Source: an uncultured Collinsella sp.
Lineage (GTDB): Bacteria > Actinomycetota > Coriobacteriia > Coriobacteriales > Coriobacteriaceae
Assembly (NCBI GenBank): GCA_958405195.1
Contig: CATYDM010000002.1
Coordinates: forward strand, 62,001 to 126,000
Length of the DNA: 64,000 nt
Direction: 5' to 3'
The translations under genes and the position numbers were made by a program. Below are positions 16,073 through 23,791 of the stretch, one piece after another. The stretch's first letter is position 1; each line of letters starts with the position of its first letter. The notes beneath the pieces were generated by a model. The model saw only the letters and a list, made by a program, of their open reading frames with translations, made no database searches and was not told where the DNA came from.

Positions 16073-16969
16073 ATGAAGCTTCAGCAGCTCAGGTATGTCG
16101 TCAAAGTTGCCGAATGCGGCAGCATCACCGAGGCCTCGCGCCGGCTCTTTGTGTCGCAGCCTTCGATTACCGCATCGATTCGCGATCTCGAAAACGAGAT
16201 GGGCGTGCACATCTTTGAGCGCACCAACAAGGGCGTCATTGTGTCCGAGGAGGGCGAGACCTTCTTGGGCTACGCACGACAGGTGCTCGACCAGGCCGAT
16301 CTGCTCGAAGGTAAGTACAAGGGCGCATCCGAGCAGGTGCCGCATTTTAGTGTGAGCTGTCAGCATTATTCCTTTGCCGTCAACGCGTTTGTCGATGTGA
16401 TCCGTGAGTTCGATGCCGCGCGCTACGACTTTACCCTGCGCGAGGAGCAGACTCACGAGATTATCGAGGACGTCGCGCATATGAAAAGCGAACTGGGCAT
16501 CCTGTACTTATCCGAGCATAACCGCGAGGTTATCGAGCGCATGCTCGCCGCCAACGAGCTCGTATTCGAGGGACTCTTCTGCGCCGCGCCGCATGTCTTT
16601 GTATGCGCCGACCATCCACTGGCGGACCGCGCCAGCGTGACGCTCGAGGATCTGGAAGACTACCCGTTCCTGTCCTACGAGCAGGGCAGCTACAACTCGT
16701 TTTACTATTCCGAGGAGCTGACCTCGACGTTCGAGCGTCGCAAAAATATCCGCGTGCGCGACCGTGCGACGTTGTTCAATTTGGCCATGGGCCTCAACGG
16801 CTACACGGTATGCTCGGGCGTGATCAGCCACGAGCTCAACGGCCCCGGCATTATCTCGATTCCGCTCGACGTGGACGAGTACATGGAGATTGGCATCATC
16901 ACGCGCAAGAACACGACGCTCACGCGCTACGGTCGGTCCTATATCGACGCGATTCGTCAGCATATCTAG
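16073..16969 (+). CDS. LysR-family transcriptional regulator
   Basis: 298 residues. The N-terminal winged HTH (residues 1-60) has the family pattern MKLQQLRYVVKVAECGSITEASRRLFVSQPSIT; the rest is a periplasmic-binding-protein-like effector domain. The start at 16073 follows AGGGAG; a longer frame from 15866 runs through the HAD gene and is not used. It is followed by a perfect inverted repeat at 17016-17038 in front of the MetE-like gene, so it may regulate that gene in a MetR-like way; this is inference from position only. Confidence 0.92.
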   Translation: MKLQQLRYVVKVAECGSITEASRRLFVSQPSITASIRDLENEMGVHIFERTNKGVIVSEEGETFLGYARQVLDQADLLEGKYKGASEQVPHFSVSCQHYSFAVNAFVDVIREFDAARYDFTLREEQTHEIIEDVAHMKSELGILYLSEHNREVIERMLAANELVFEGLFCAAPHVFVCADHPLADRASVTLEDLEDYPFLSYEQGSYNSFYYSEELTSTFERRKNIRVRDRATLFNLAMGLNGYTVCSGVISHELNGPGIISIPLDVDEYMEIGIITRKNTTLTRYGRSYIDAIRQHI

Positions 16970-17015
16970 GCTGCTGCGCTCCGCACGGTTCAAGTCTCTT
17001 TATGACAGTCCAGAC

Positions 17016-17038
17016 TGATATAGGAAGCATCTATATCA
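17016..17038. promoter_or_regulatory. Candidate operator for the LysR regulator
   Basis: Perfect inverted repeat tgatatag-N7-ctatatca. A second, uninterrupted 14-bp palindrome, tatgagcgctcata, lies at 17071-17084, just before the MetE-like ribosome site. Both are in the 137-base gap after the LysR gene and match the dyad geometry of LysR boxes. Confidence 0.6.
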
Positions 17039-17106
17039 AACTGTTATAAACGTATATTTTACGATGGTCATATGAGCGCTCATACTCTGTCCCAGTAAAG
17101 CAACCA

Positions 17107-18258
17107 ATGCAAAGGGAGATATCTATAAGCACTTCGATTCAACCGAACGCGCCGTTTCGCGCCGATATTGTCGGCAGCTTTCTTCGTCCGCAGGCTGTAA
17201 AGGACGCCCGTGCCGCCTATGTCGCGGGTAAACTCGACGCTTCCGGCCTTAAGGCCGTCGAGGACGATGCCATTCGCGATTTGGTGGCAAAGCAGAAGGC
17301 CGCCGGCCTGCAGGTCATCACCGATGGTGAGTTTCGCCGCAGCTACTGGCACCTCGATTTTATGTGGGGCCTTAACGGCATTGAACGCCGTACCTCGCGT
17401 ACGGGTTATATGTTCCACGACGAGGAGACCACAGCCGACACCGCCGTGGTAACCGGCCCCATTAGCGGCGAGAACCATCCGTTCGTCGAGCACTTTAAAT
17501 TTGTCAAGGCGCTCGAGGGGGAGGGCCAGGTCGCGCGGCAAACCATTCCGGCGCCGATCCAGACGTTCTCCGAAGTCACGCTCGACCGCTGCGACGGCCA
17601 GCAGGAGAGCCTGCGCGCTGTCTATGAGACCGATGAGGAACTTGCCGACGCCATCGCAGCCGCTTATCGCACGGTGATCGCCGACCTGTACGCAGCAGGC
17701 TGCCGCAACATCCAGTTTGATGACTGCACCTGGGGCATCTACTGCGACACCGATTTTGTCGCCAAAACCGGCATGAGCCCGGTCGACCTGCAAAAGGTAA
17801 GCGAGCTGGGCGTGGCGCTCAACAATGCCGCCATCGCGGACAAGCCCGACGATCTGGTCATCAACACGCATGTGTGCCGCGGCAACTACCACTCCACCTA
17901 TGCCTTCGAGGGCGGCTATGACCCCATCGCGCCGTACCTGTTCGCAAACGAGGATGTCGATGCATTTTACCTGGAGTTCGATACGCCGCGCGCCGGCGGT
18001 TTTGAGCCGCTCAAGTACGTTGCCCCGGGCAAGAAGGTCGTGCTGGGCTTGGTAACCACCAAGGCGGCAGAGCTCGAGAACGAGGATGTTATCGTCGAGC
18101 GCATCCGTGAAGCCGCAAAGTACGTGCCGCTCGAGAACCTGTATCTGTCGCCTCAGTGCGGCTTTGCCAGCTGCGAGATTGGCAACAAGCTGACCGAGGA
18201 TGAGCAATGGGCAAAGATCGCGCTGGTCAAGCGCATTGCCGAGCGCGTTTGGAAATAG
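17107..18258 (+). CDS. MetE C-terminal-domain-like methyltransferase (YxjG/YxjH type)
   Basis: A 383-residue single-domain relative of cobalamin-independent methionine synthase (COG0620). It corresponds to the catalytic C-terminal barrel; the N-terminal folate domain of MetE is missing, as in YxjG/YxjH proteins, which use other methyl donors. Zinc-ligand candidates are NTHVCRGNYH (His, Cys), YLEFDTPRAG (Glu) and SPQCGFASCE (Cys); ITDGEFRRSYW is the substrate-binding loop. It is likely to methylate homocysteine or a sulfur analogue in methionine or S-methyl-compound salvage. It sits directly downstream of the LysR gene and its palindromes and upstream of a uracil permease. No S-box or cobalamin riboswitch is visible. 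Confidence 0.88.
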   Translation: MQREISISTSIQPNAPFRADIVGSFLRPQAVKDARAAYVAGKLDASGLKAVEDDAIRDLVAKQKAAGLQVITDGEFRRSYWHLDFMWGLNGIERRTSRTGYMFHDEETTADTAVVTGPISGENHPFVEHFKFVKALEGEGQVARQTIPAPIQTFSEVTLDRCDGQQESLRAVYETDEELADAIAAAYRTVIADLYAAGCRNIQFDDCTWGIYCDTDFVAKTGMSPVDLQKVSELGVALNNAAIADKPDDLVINTHVCRGNYHSTYAFEGGYDPIAPYLFANEDVDAFYLEFDTPRAGGFEPLKYVAPGKKVVLGLVTTKAAELENEDVIVERIREAAKYVPLENLYLSPQCGFASCEIGNKLTEDEQWAKIALVKRIAERVWK

Positions 18259-18380
18259 CGCTAGTGTTTGCAGGTGACGGCGCGTGCGAGACATGGCGTA
18301 TCGCGTACAATGGTTCGGATCGTATCGTTCGGGCAGGTTATCCGATATGCCCGATCGCCCTTCCATTCGAAAGGACATCC

Positions 18381-19715
18381 ATGTCCCAATCCTCGACGCC
18401 CGCCGTCACCGATGCCATCTACGATGCATCGTCGCTTGGCCGCCCGCGCATGTTCCTGCTCGGTCTGCAGCACCTGTTTGCCATGTTTGGCGCCACCGTG
18501 CTGGTGCCCGTGCTCACCGGTCTCTCGGTTTCGGCGACGCTTTTGTTTGCCGGCTTGGGCACGCTGCTGTTCCACTTCTTGTCGCGCGGTAAGGTGCCGG
18601 CATTTTTGGGCTCATCGTTTGCCTTTATCGCAGGCTATGCCGCAATCGCGCCCAACGGCGAGGCCGAGCTATTGCCCTACGCCTGCCTGGGCGTAGCCTG
18701 CGCCGGTCTACTCTATCCGGTGCTGGCGGCCCTGTTCCGCGCCTTTGGTGCCAAGCGCGTCATGCGCTTCTTCCCGCCGGTGGTGACGGGCCCTATCGTC
18801 ATTTCCATCGGTCTGATCCTGGCAAGCTCTGCCATTGCCAACTGTCAGACCAACTGGCTTGTCGCCGTTATCGCTGTGGCCGTGATCATCATCTGCAACA
18901 TCTGGGGCCGCGGCATGGTCAAGATCGTGCCGATCCTGCTGGGCGTTGCGGTGAGCTATGCCGTTGCGACTGCGCTGGGTGAAGTCGACTTCTCTGGCGT
19001 CGCAGCTGCCCCCTGGGTTGGCTTGCCCGTCGTGTGGGACAACACCGTGTTTGCGCTCTTTGGACCGCAGTTCGATAGCGGTCTTGCCACGACGGCCATC
19101 ATCACCATCATGCCGCTGGCCTTTGCAACTATGATCGAGCATATCGGCGATATCTCCGCTATTGGCTCCACCTGTGAGCGCAACTACATCGCCGATCCCG
19201 GCTTGCATCGCACACTGCTCGGCGATGGACTCGCCACGATTCTGGCTTCGCTCTTTGGCGCTCCGGCCAACACCACGTATGGCGAGAACACCGGCGTGCT
19301 TGCCCTGACGCGTGTGTTTGACCCGCGCGTGATTCGCATAGCCGCATGCTGCGCTATCGTGCTTTCGTTCTGCCCCAAGTTCGCTGCCGTGATTGCCGCC
19401 ATGCCGGCGTGTGTAATCGGCGGCGTGTCGCTTGTGCTCTATGGCATGATCAGCGCCGTGGGTGTTCGCAACCTCATCGAGAACCAGGTCGATTTCCAGA
19501 ACAACCGCAACGTGCTTGTGGCCGCTCTGGTGCTCGTGCTTTCACTCGGCATTGCCTATAGCACCGCCGGTGCCATCGTGCTGGAGCTGGGCGGCGTGAC
19601 GATTTCGCTTTCCGGCCTTGCCGTGGGCTCGCTGGTGGGTATCGTGCTCAACGCGATTCTGCCGGGTAATGACTTTGAGTTCGATACTTCCGAGCTTGAG
19701 GAGACTGCTGAATAG
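18381..19715 (+). CDS. uraA: NCS2-family uracil permease
   Basis: A 444-residue inner-membrane nucleobase:cation symporter with about 14 hydrophobic segments. Typical UraA/PyrP features: QHLFAMFGATVLVP in TM1, the central AFATMIEHIGDISAIG carrying the substrate-binding Glu, and the later NTTYGENTGVLALT (a second substrate-contact Glu). Uracil is the best guess; xanthine cannot be excluded. The start at 18381 has an AAGGAC site; an upstream frame from 18207 is not used. A TACAAT hexamer at about 18304 may be its -10 box. It is followed by a strong bidirectional terminator. Confidence 0.92.
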   Translation: MSQSSTPAVTDAIYDASSLGRPRMFLLGLQHLFAMFGATVLVPVLTGLSVSATLLFAGLGTLLFHFLSRGKVPAFLGSSFAFIAGYAAIAPNGEAELLPYACLGVACAGLLYPVLAALFRAFGAKRVMRFFPPVVTGPIVISIGLILASSAIANCQTNWLVAVIAVAVIIICNIWGRGMVKIVPILLGVAVSYAVATALGEVDFSGVAAAPWVGLPVVWDNTVFALFGPQFDSGLATTAIITIMPLAFATMIEHIGDISAIGSTCERNYIADPGLHRTLLGDGLATILASLFGAPANTTYGENTGVLALTRVFDPRVIRIAACCAIVLSFCPKFAAVIAAMPACVIGGVSLVLYGMISAVGVRNLIENQVDFQNNRNVLVAALVLVLSLGIAYSTAGAIVLELGGVTISLSGLAVGSLVGIVLNAILPGNDFEFDTSELEETAE

Positions 19716-19732
19716 TAGCTGCGTTCAGCCAA

Positions 19733-19780
19733 ATTAAAAATGGCGTCCATGCGTATGTACGCGTGGACGCCATTTTTAAT
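19733..19780. terminator. Bidirectional terminator (permease/esterase)
   Basis: Arms attaaaaatggcgtcca (19733-19749) and its reverse complement (19764-19780), with further pairing inside and A/T runs at both ends. It lies between the convergent uracil permease and esterase genes. Confidence 0.88.
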
Positions 19781-20489
19781 GCGTCAGTATCCAGTGGATG
19801 CCGCGCGCCATGCGCAGGTCAGTTTGGGCAAAGTGATTGCCGGGGTTGAGCTCCAGTGTTGTTGGAATGTCGCGCTCGATAAACAGCTCTTCCATCGCAC
19901 GCGTATCGTCGAGTACGTGCCGCATCATGCGGTTGGGCGTCTTGGTTTCCTTTTTACCGAGCGACAGATAGGCGGCGTCGGGCGTGGCTGTCATCGTGCG
20001 CTCGCGCGCGTAGTCGATAAAGCCGGGGAACCACAGCGACCCCGATGCACTTGCCGCGCGCTCAAAGACATCTGTTTGCCAAAGTGCCCACAGTGAAAAA
20101 AGACCCGCCAACGAGTAGCCGGCAATGCCGCGCCAGGTGGGCGGGCAGGGAAGTGATGATTCGGCCTCTGGGATTATCTGCTTCAACAACTCGTCAAGAA
20201 AACCAGCAGCCTGTCCACCAAAGGGCTCGGCATCTCGTATAGTTCCCTCACATTCCCAGGGGCTAAGCTCGCGATTCCAATCGAGCCCTCCAATGGCGAC
20301 AAGGGTGAATGGCGGGCAGTCGAGCTCTCGGCAGCGCTCGTAGACTTCACTACCGTCGCCCATAACCACGGGGAGGTAGATGACGGGCGCGCCTTCCGCA
20401 CACTCTGAGTAAACGGTTATCTGCTTATGATGCGCTTCCAAGGCAGGCTTCTCTCGGTGTTGTGATATTGACAGCCTCAATTGTCGCAC
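19776..20489 (-). CDS. Putative esterase (Fes/IroE-like alpha/beta hydrolase)
   Basis: A 237-residue alpha/beta-hydrolase of the putative esterase (PF00756-type) family. Nucleophile elbow GYSLAG (about residue 124-129), TLVAIGGLDWNRELSPW near the N-terminus and GNHFAQTDLR with the likely catalytic His near the C-terminus. No signal peptide. Natural substrates of the family range from siderophore esters to S-formylglutathione; nothing nearby points to siderophores. The stop codon overlaps the terminator at 19733-19780. Confidence 0.82.
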   Translation of the reverse strand: MRQLRLSISQHREKPALEAHHKQITVYSECAEGAPVIYLPVVMGDGSEVYERCRELDCPPFTLVAIGGLDWNRELSPWECEGTIRDAEPFGGQAAGFLDELLKQIIPEAESSLPCPPTWRGIAGYSLAGLFSLWALWQTDVFERAASASGSLWFPGFIDYARERTMTATPDAAYLSLGKKETKTPNRMMRHVLDDTRAMEELFIERDIPTTLELNPGNHFAQTDLRMARGIHWILTH

Positions 20490-20517
20490 GCTGGCGCGGG
20501 GGCAGACGCTAAAAGAA

Positions 20518-20550
20518 AGGCGCGGAGCCGCTCGATGCGACTCCGCGCCT
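20518..20550 (-). terminator. Rho-independent terminator of the purine permease gene
   Basis: Stem aggcgcggag (20518-20527) with ctccgcgcct (20541-20550), 13-base loop, followed on the minus strand by ttcttttag. It lies 28 bases past the permease stop codon. Confidence 0.82.
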
Positions 20551-20578
20551 TGATGTTCTGCTTTAGCAGACTATGCCG

Positions 20579-21889
20579 TTACGCCACGAAGAAGTAGACG
20601 AGGAAGGCAAGGGCTGCGATCCACATGAGTGGCTTGATCTTGGAGGCCTCGCCCTTAAAGAGCGCGACGATCACGTAGGCGATAAAGCCCAGGCCAATGC
20701 CGGCAGAGATGGAGTAGGTGAAGGGCACGCCGGCGACGATCATGAACGCCGGGAAACCCTGCGACACGTCGGACCAGTCGATCTCGGAGGCTTCGCTCAT
20801 CATGAGGTAGCCGACGTAGACCAGAGCACCGCAGGTGGCGGCGCTGGAAACGATGGTGACGATGGGGGAGAAGAACGCGGCGAGAATGAACAGCACGCCG
20901 GTGGTGACGGAGGTGAGGCCCGTGCGGCCACCGTCGGCGGCGCCGGAAGTGGACTCGACGAAGGTGGTGATGGAGGAGACGCCCATGAAACCGCCCACAG
21001 CAGCGGCGGCGGAGTCGACGATCAGGATCTCCTTGATATTCTCGACGTTGCCGTCGTCGGTGAGGAACTCGCCCTGCTTGGCCACGGCCATCGCGGTGCC
21101 CATGGTGTCGAAGAAGTCACTCATGAGCAGCGAGAACGAGATGACGAGGAGCGTGGGGTCGGTAAGGACCTTGACGATGGCGGGCACGCCGCCGGCGTCG
21201 GCGATGGGGCCACCGATGCTCGAGAAGTCGAGCGGGGCGATGATACCGGTCGGAGCATGGGTCACACCTAGGGGGATACCGGCGATGACGGCGACGACGA
21301 TGCCGATGAGCAGCGAGCCGGGGACGTTGCGGCAGGCGAGGGCGACTGTCACCAGGATGGAGATGATGCCGACGATGAAGGTGGGGGAGGTGATGTCGCC
21401 CAGACCGACGAGTGTACCGGCGCCAGCGGTGATAATGCCGGCATCGCACAGGCCAATCATGGCGATGAACAGGCCCAGACCCACCGAGATGGCGTGACGC
21501 AGGACAACCGGGATGGCGTCCATGATGGCCTCGCGCAGGCCACAAAGCACGAGCAGCAAGATGACGATACCCTCGAGGAAGATGACGCTCATGGCCACGT
21601 GCCAGTCACCGCCGCAGACGGTGGTGGTGATTCCAGCGATCATCGCGTTGACGCCTAAGCCCGACGCGCAGGCGAGCGGGCGGTTGGCGAAGATGCCCAT
21701 GCAGATGGTCATGATGCCGGCGCCCAGGCAGGTGGCGCAGGCGAGCGCTCCCGCATCGATGCCAGCACCCGAGAGCACCGCGGGGTTGACGGCGATGATG
21801 TAGGCCATCGCCAGGAATGTTGTCAGTCCAGCGCGGAGTTCGGTCCCGATTGTGGACTTGCGCTCGCTGACGTGAAATAGTTCGTCCAT
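20579..21889 (-). CDS. AzgA/PbuG-family purine permease
   Basis: A 436-residue membrane transporter of the NCS2/AzgA branch, for adenine, guanine or hypoxanthine. It has about 12-14 hydrophobic helices. Hallmarks are FHVSERKSTIGTELRAGLTTFLAMAYIIAVNP at the N-terminus (shown here only as family pattern), GLGVNAMIA in TM3, SFLLSDFFDTMGT-type segment LLMSDFFDTMGTAMAVA carrying the substrate-binding Asp, and STTFVESTSG-like SSITTFVESTSGAADGGRTG. The start at 21889 follows AAAGGGT; an upstream ATG at 21946 is less likely. No purine riboswitch is recognisable upstream. With uraA about 1 kb away the area concentrates nucleobase uptake. Confidence 0.92.
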   Translation of the reverse strand: MDELFHVSERKSTIGTELRAGLTTFLAMAYIIAVNPAVLSGAGIDAGALACATCLGAGIMTICMGIFANRPLACASGLGVNAMIAGITTTVCGGDWHVAMSVIFLEGIVILLLVLCGLREAIMDAIPVVLRHAISVGLGLFIAMIGLCDAGIITAGAGTLVGLGDITSPTFIVGIISILVTVALACRNVPGSLLIGIVVAVIAGIPLGVTHAPTGIIAPLDFSSIGGPIADAGGVPAIVKVLTDPTLLVISFSLLMSDFFDTMGTAMAVAKQGEFLTDDGNVENIKEILIVDSAAAAVGGFMGVSSITTFVESTSGAADGGRTGLTSVTTGVLFILAAFFSPIVTIVSSAATCGALVYVGYLMMSEASEIDWSDVSQGFPAFMIVAGVPFTYSISAGIGLGFIAYVIVALFKGEASKIKPLMWIAALAFLVYFFVA

Positions 21890-22082
21890 GCATACCCTTT
21901 CCTTGTTCGGCCCCGAGTTTAGGCCGATTGACACGAACTCACCCACTATATCGCCTTTGTGAAGTTGGTGTTCCTCACATGTTGATGTTCGGCGGTTTGT
22001 AACGGACGGGCGGTATCTTTCGCATGAAATTGTGTAGGTACCGTATACTTAAGCGGTTACAACGACCCCTATGGAGGAACGT

Positions 22083-22502
22083 ATGATTAAAGAGCTCTGC
22101 CGCGACGAGGCTATCCTGTCTCAGCGTTGCGAGGTTGCGACTGTCGAGGACGAGTCGGTCGCTCAGGATCTGATTGATACCATCAAGTCGCTCGATGATG
22201 CCGGCTGCTTGGCCGCCAACCAGATTGGCGTTACCAAGAAGGTTTGCGTCTACCTGGACGATGCCGGCGAACCCCACGTACTCTACAACCCCCGTCTGGT
22301 GTTTGGCCTGGGTGCCAGCAAGATGGAGGAGAGCTGCCTGACGCACGAGGAGGTCACCAAGTCCACGCGCTATATCAAGTGCAAGGTTGCCTTTGACCAG
22401 ATTGTCGACGGCAAGATGAAGGAGTGCCGCCGCGACTACGCGGGCTTTGAGGCACAGATGATCCAGCATATGATCGATCACTGTCTTGGAAAGTTGGTCT
22501 AA
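22083..22502 (+). CDS. Peptide-deformylase paralogue lacking the catalytic Glu
   Basis: A 139-residue member of the peptide deformylase family. Motif I is near canonical (GCLAANQIG, residues 41-49) and motif II is ESCLTHEE with the metal-binding Cys kept. Motif III reads HMIDH (129-133) where active enzymes have HEIDH, so the catalytic Glu is replaced by Met while both zinc-ligand His remain. Deformylase activity is doubtful. An intact deformylase is encoded at 29827-30237. The start at 22083 follows TGGAGG; the ATG at 22071 overlaps that site. The stop codon is inside a family B repeat, and a terminator follows at 22647-22680. Confidence 0.88.
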   Translation: MIKELCRDEAILSQRCEVATVEDESVAQDLIDTIKSLDDAGCLAANQIGVTKKVCVYLDDAGEPHVLYNPRLVFGLGASKMEESCLTHEEVTKSTRYIKCKVAFDQIVDGKMKECRRDYAGFEAQMIQHMIDHCLGKLV

Positions 22503-22605
22503 GGGGACCAAAGCACCGCACCTTGCCGCTCAATCGTCGCTCGCGTACCTTAAGTACGCTTCGCTCCTCTTTCGTGGCAATCTGCGGCACTTTGACCCCT
22601 TAGAC
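22497..22605. repeat. Family B long nested inverted repeat, copy 2
   Basis: A 109-bp imperfect palindrome. Outer arms gtctaagggg...caaag-caccgc and the mirrored gcggcactttgacccctt-agac; inner arms pair ttgcc with ggcaa; the apex is gcgtac-cttaa-gtacgc. It shares CAATCGTCG and CTTTC blocks with copy 1. It supplies the TAA stop (22500-22502) of the deformylase paralogue. Confidence 0.78.
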
Positions 22606-22646
22606 GACCTGCGGGGTTAACTTGGTTGAGTTTATCCTGCTTGAAT

Positions 22647-22680
22647 AGTCCGGGCGTGACATTGTTGTCATGTCCGGGCT
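22647..22680 (+). terminator. Terminator after the deformylase paralogue
   Basis: Arms agtccgggcgtgac (22647-22660) and gtcatgtccgggct (22667-22680), pairing with G-U wobbles, a 6-base loop and a following ttttgtg. It is placed downstream of the family B element. Confidence 0.7.
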
Positions 22681-22746
22681 TTTGTGTTTAGCGCCTTTTT
22701 GTTTGGAGACAATGAAATTAGCAAGAACGTAAAGCTAGGAGGCGCT

Positions 22747-23712
22747 ATGTGTACGAGTATTCGATTTACCGATAATTCTGGCCACATGTATCTGGGCCGC
22801 AATCTCGACTGGAGCTTTGACTACGGCCAACAGGTTCGCGTGATGCCGCGCGGGTTTCACATTCCGTATTCGTTTATCGACGACGCGACAGCGGCGCACG
22901 CGGTGATCGGTATGTGCATCGATTACAAGAACTATCCCATGTTTTTCGATTGCGGTAACGATGTGGGCCTCGCCGTGGCGGGTCTCAATTTCCCGGGTTA
23001 TGCCGAGTATGCCGAGGATCCTGTCGACGGCAAGACCAATATCGCGGCCTATGAGTTTCCCCTGTGGGTGGCAGCGACGTTCTCGACGGTCGATGAGGTC
23101 GAGGCCGCGCTGCGCGACACGGTGATTGTCGCCAAATCTGCCGGAGAGGGGCTGGGCGTGTCACTGCTCCATTGGATTATCGGCGACAGCCAGCGCAGCA
23201 TCGTGGTCGAGATGATGGCTGACGGCCTGCATGTATACGACGATCCGGTCGACACCCTTGCCAATCAGCCGACCTTCCCGTGGCATATGGAAAACCTACG
23301 CACCTATATCACCGCCACAAGCGATTTTCCGCAGACGGCGACATGGCGTGGCGCCGAGCTCAAGCCCTATGGAGCCGGTGCCGGCATGCGCGGCATTCCG
23401 GGCGATTGCTATTCGCCGAGCCGTTTTGTAAAGGCGGCGTACCTCAATGCCAATTACCCGCAAAAGGAGAGCGAGACCGAAAACGTCGTTCGCATGTTCC
23501 GCTCGCTCGAGGGCGTGGTGATGATCGAGGGAGCGTCCAGGATGGGCGATGGCAAGTTCGAGAAGACTATCTACACCGGATGCTTTAGCGCGCGCACGGG
23601 CAATTATTACTACGCGATGTATGGGGATCCGTCGATTCGCTACGTGAGCCTGATGGATGCCGAGGGCGCGAGCCCCGATAGGCTCGTGGTTCCCGAGCCG
23701 CGCCGTTCGTAG
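22747..23712 (+). CDS. Choloylglycine hydrolase-family protein (bile salt hydrolase-like)
   Basis: A 321-residue Ntn-hydrolase of the choloylglycine hydrolase/penicillin V acylase family, which deconjugates glycine- or taurine-bile salts or cleaves related amides. The nucleophile Cys2 follows the initiator Met (MCTS), with Arg18 and Asp21 (LGRNLDWSF), the GLNFPG loop, ANQPTFPWHMENL holding the Asn of the oxyanion/loop region, and PSRFVKAAYL with the catalytic-site Arg. All the usual catalytic residues are visible. The start at 22747 follows AGGAGG; a frame from 22684 would bury the Cys nucleophile and cannot be right. A gut habitat fits. Sequence alone does not separate bile-salt from N-acyl-homoserine-lactone or penicillin substrates. 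Confidence 0.9.
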   Translation: MCTSIRFTDNSGHMYLGRNLDWSFDYGQQVRVMPRGFHIPYSFIDDATAAHAVIGMCIDYKNYPMFFDCGNDVGLAVAGLNFPGYAEYAEDPVDGKTNIAAYEFPLWVAATFSTVDEVEAALRDTVIVAKSAGEGLGVSLLHWIIGDSQRSIVVEMMADGLHVYDDPVDTLANQPTFPWHMENLRTYITATSDFPQTATWRGAELKPYGAGAGMRGIPGDCYSPSRFVKAAYLNANYPQKESETENVVRMFRSLEGVVMIEGASRMGDGKFEKTIYTGCFSARTGNYYYAMYGDPSIRYVSLMDAEGASPDRLVVPEPRRS

Positions 23713-23737
23713 CCGATAGCTTTACTGCAATGCAAAA

Positions 23738-23769
23738 CGGCCCTGCATCTCCCGTGAGGTGCAGGGCCG
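23738..23769. terminator. Bidirectional terminator (BSH-like/kup)
   Basis: Stem cggccctgca (23738-23747) with tgcagggccg (23760-23769), extended inward by imperfect pairing, with A-rich left and T-rich right flanks. It lies between convergent genes. Confidence 0.85.
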
Positions 23770-23791
23770 CTTTCGTTGATTTGTGACGTCG

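Noticed and set aside
17080..18378. 432-residue minus-strand open frame over the MetE-like gene
   Set aside because: Antisense shadow; the plus strand carries the zinc-ligand pattern.
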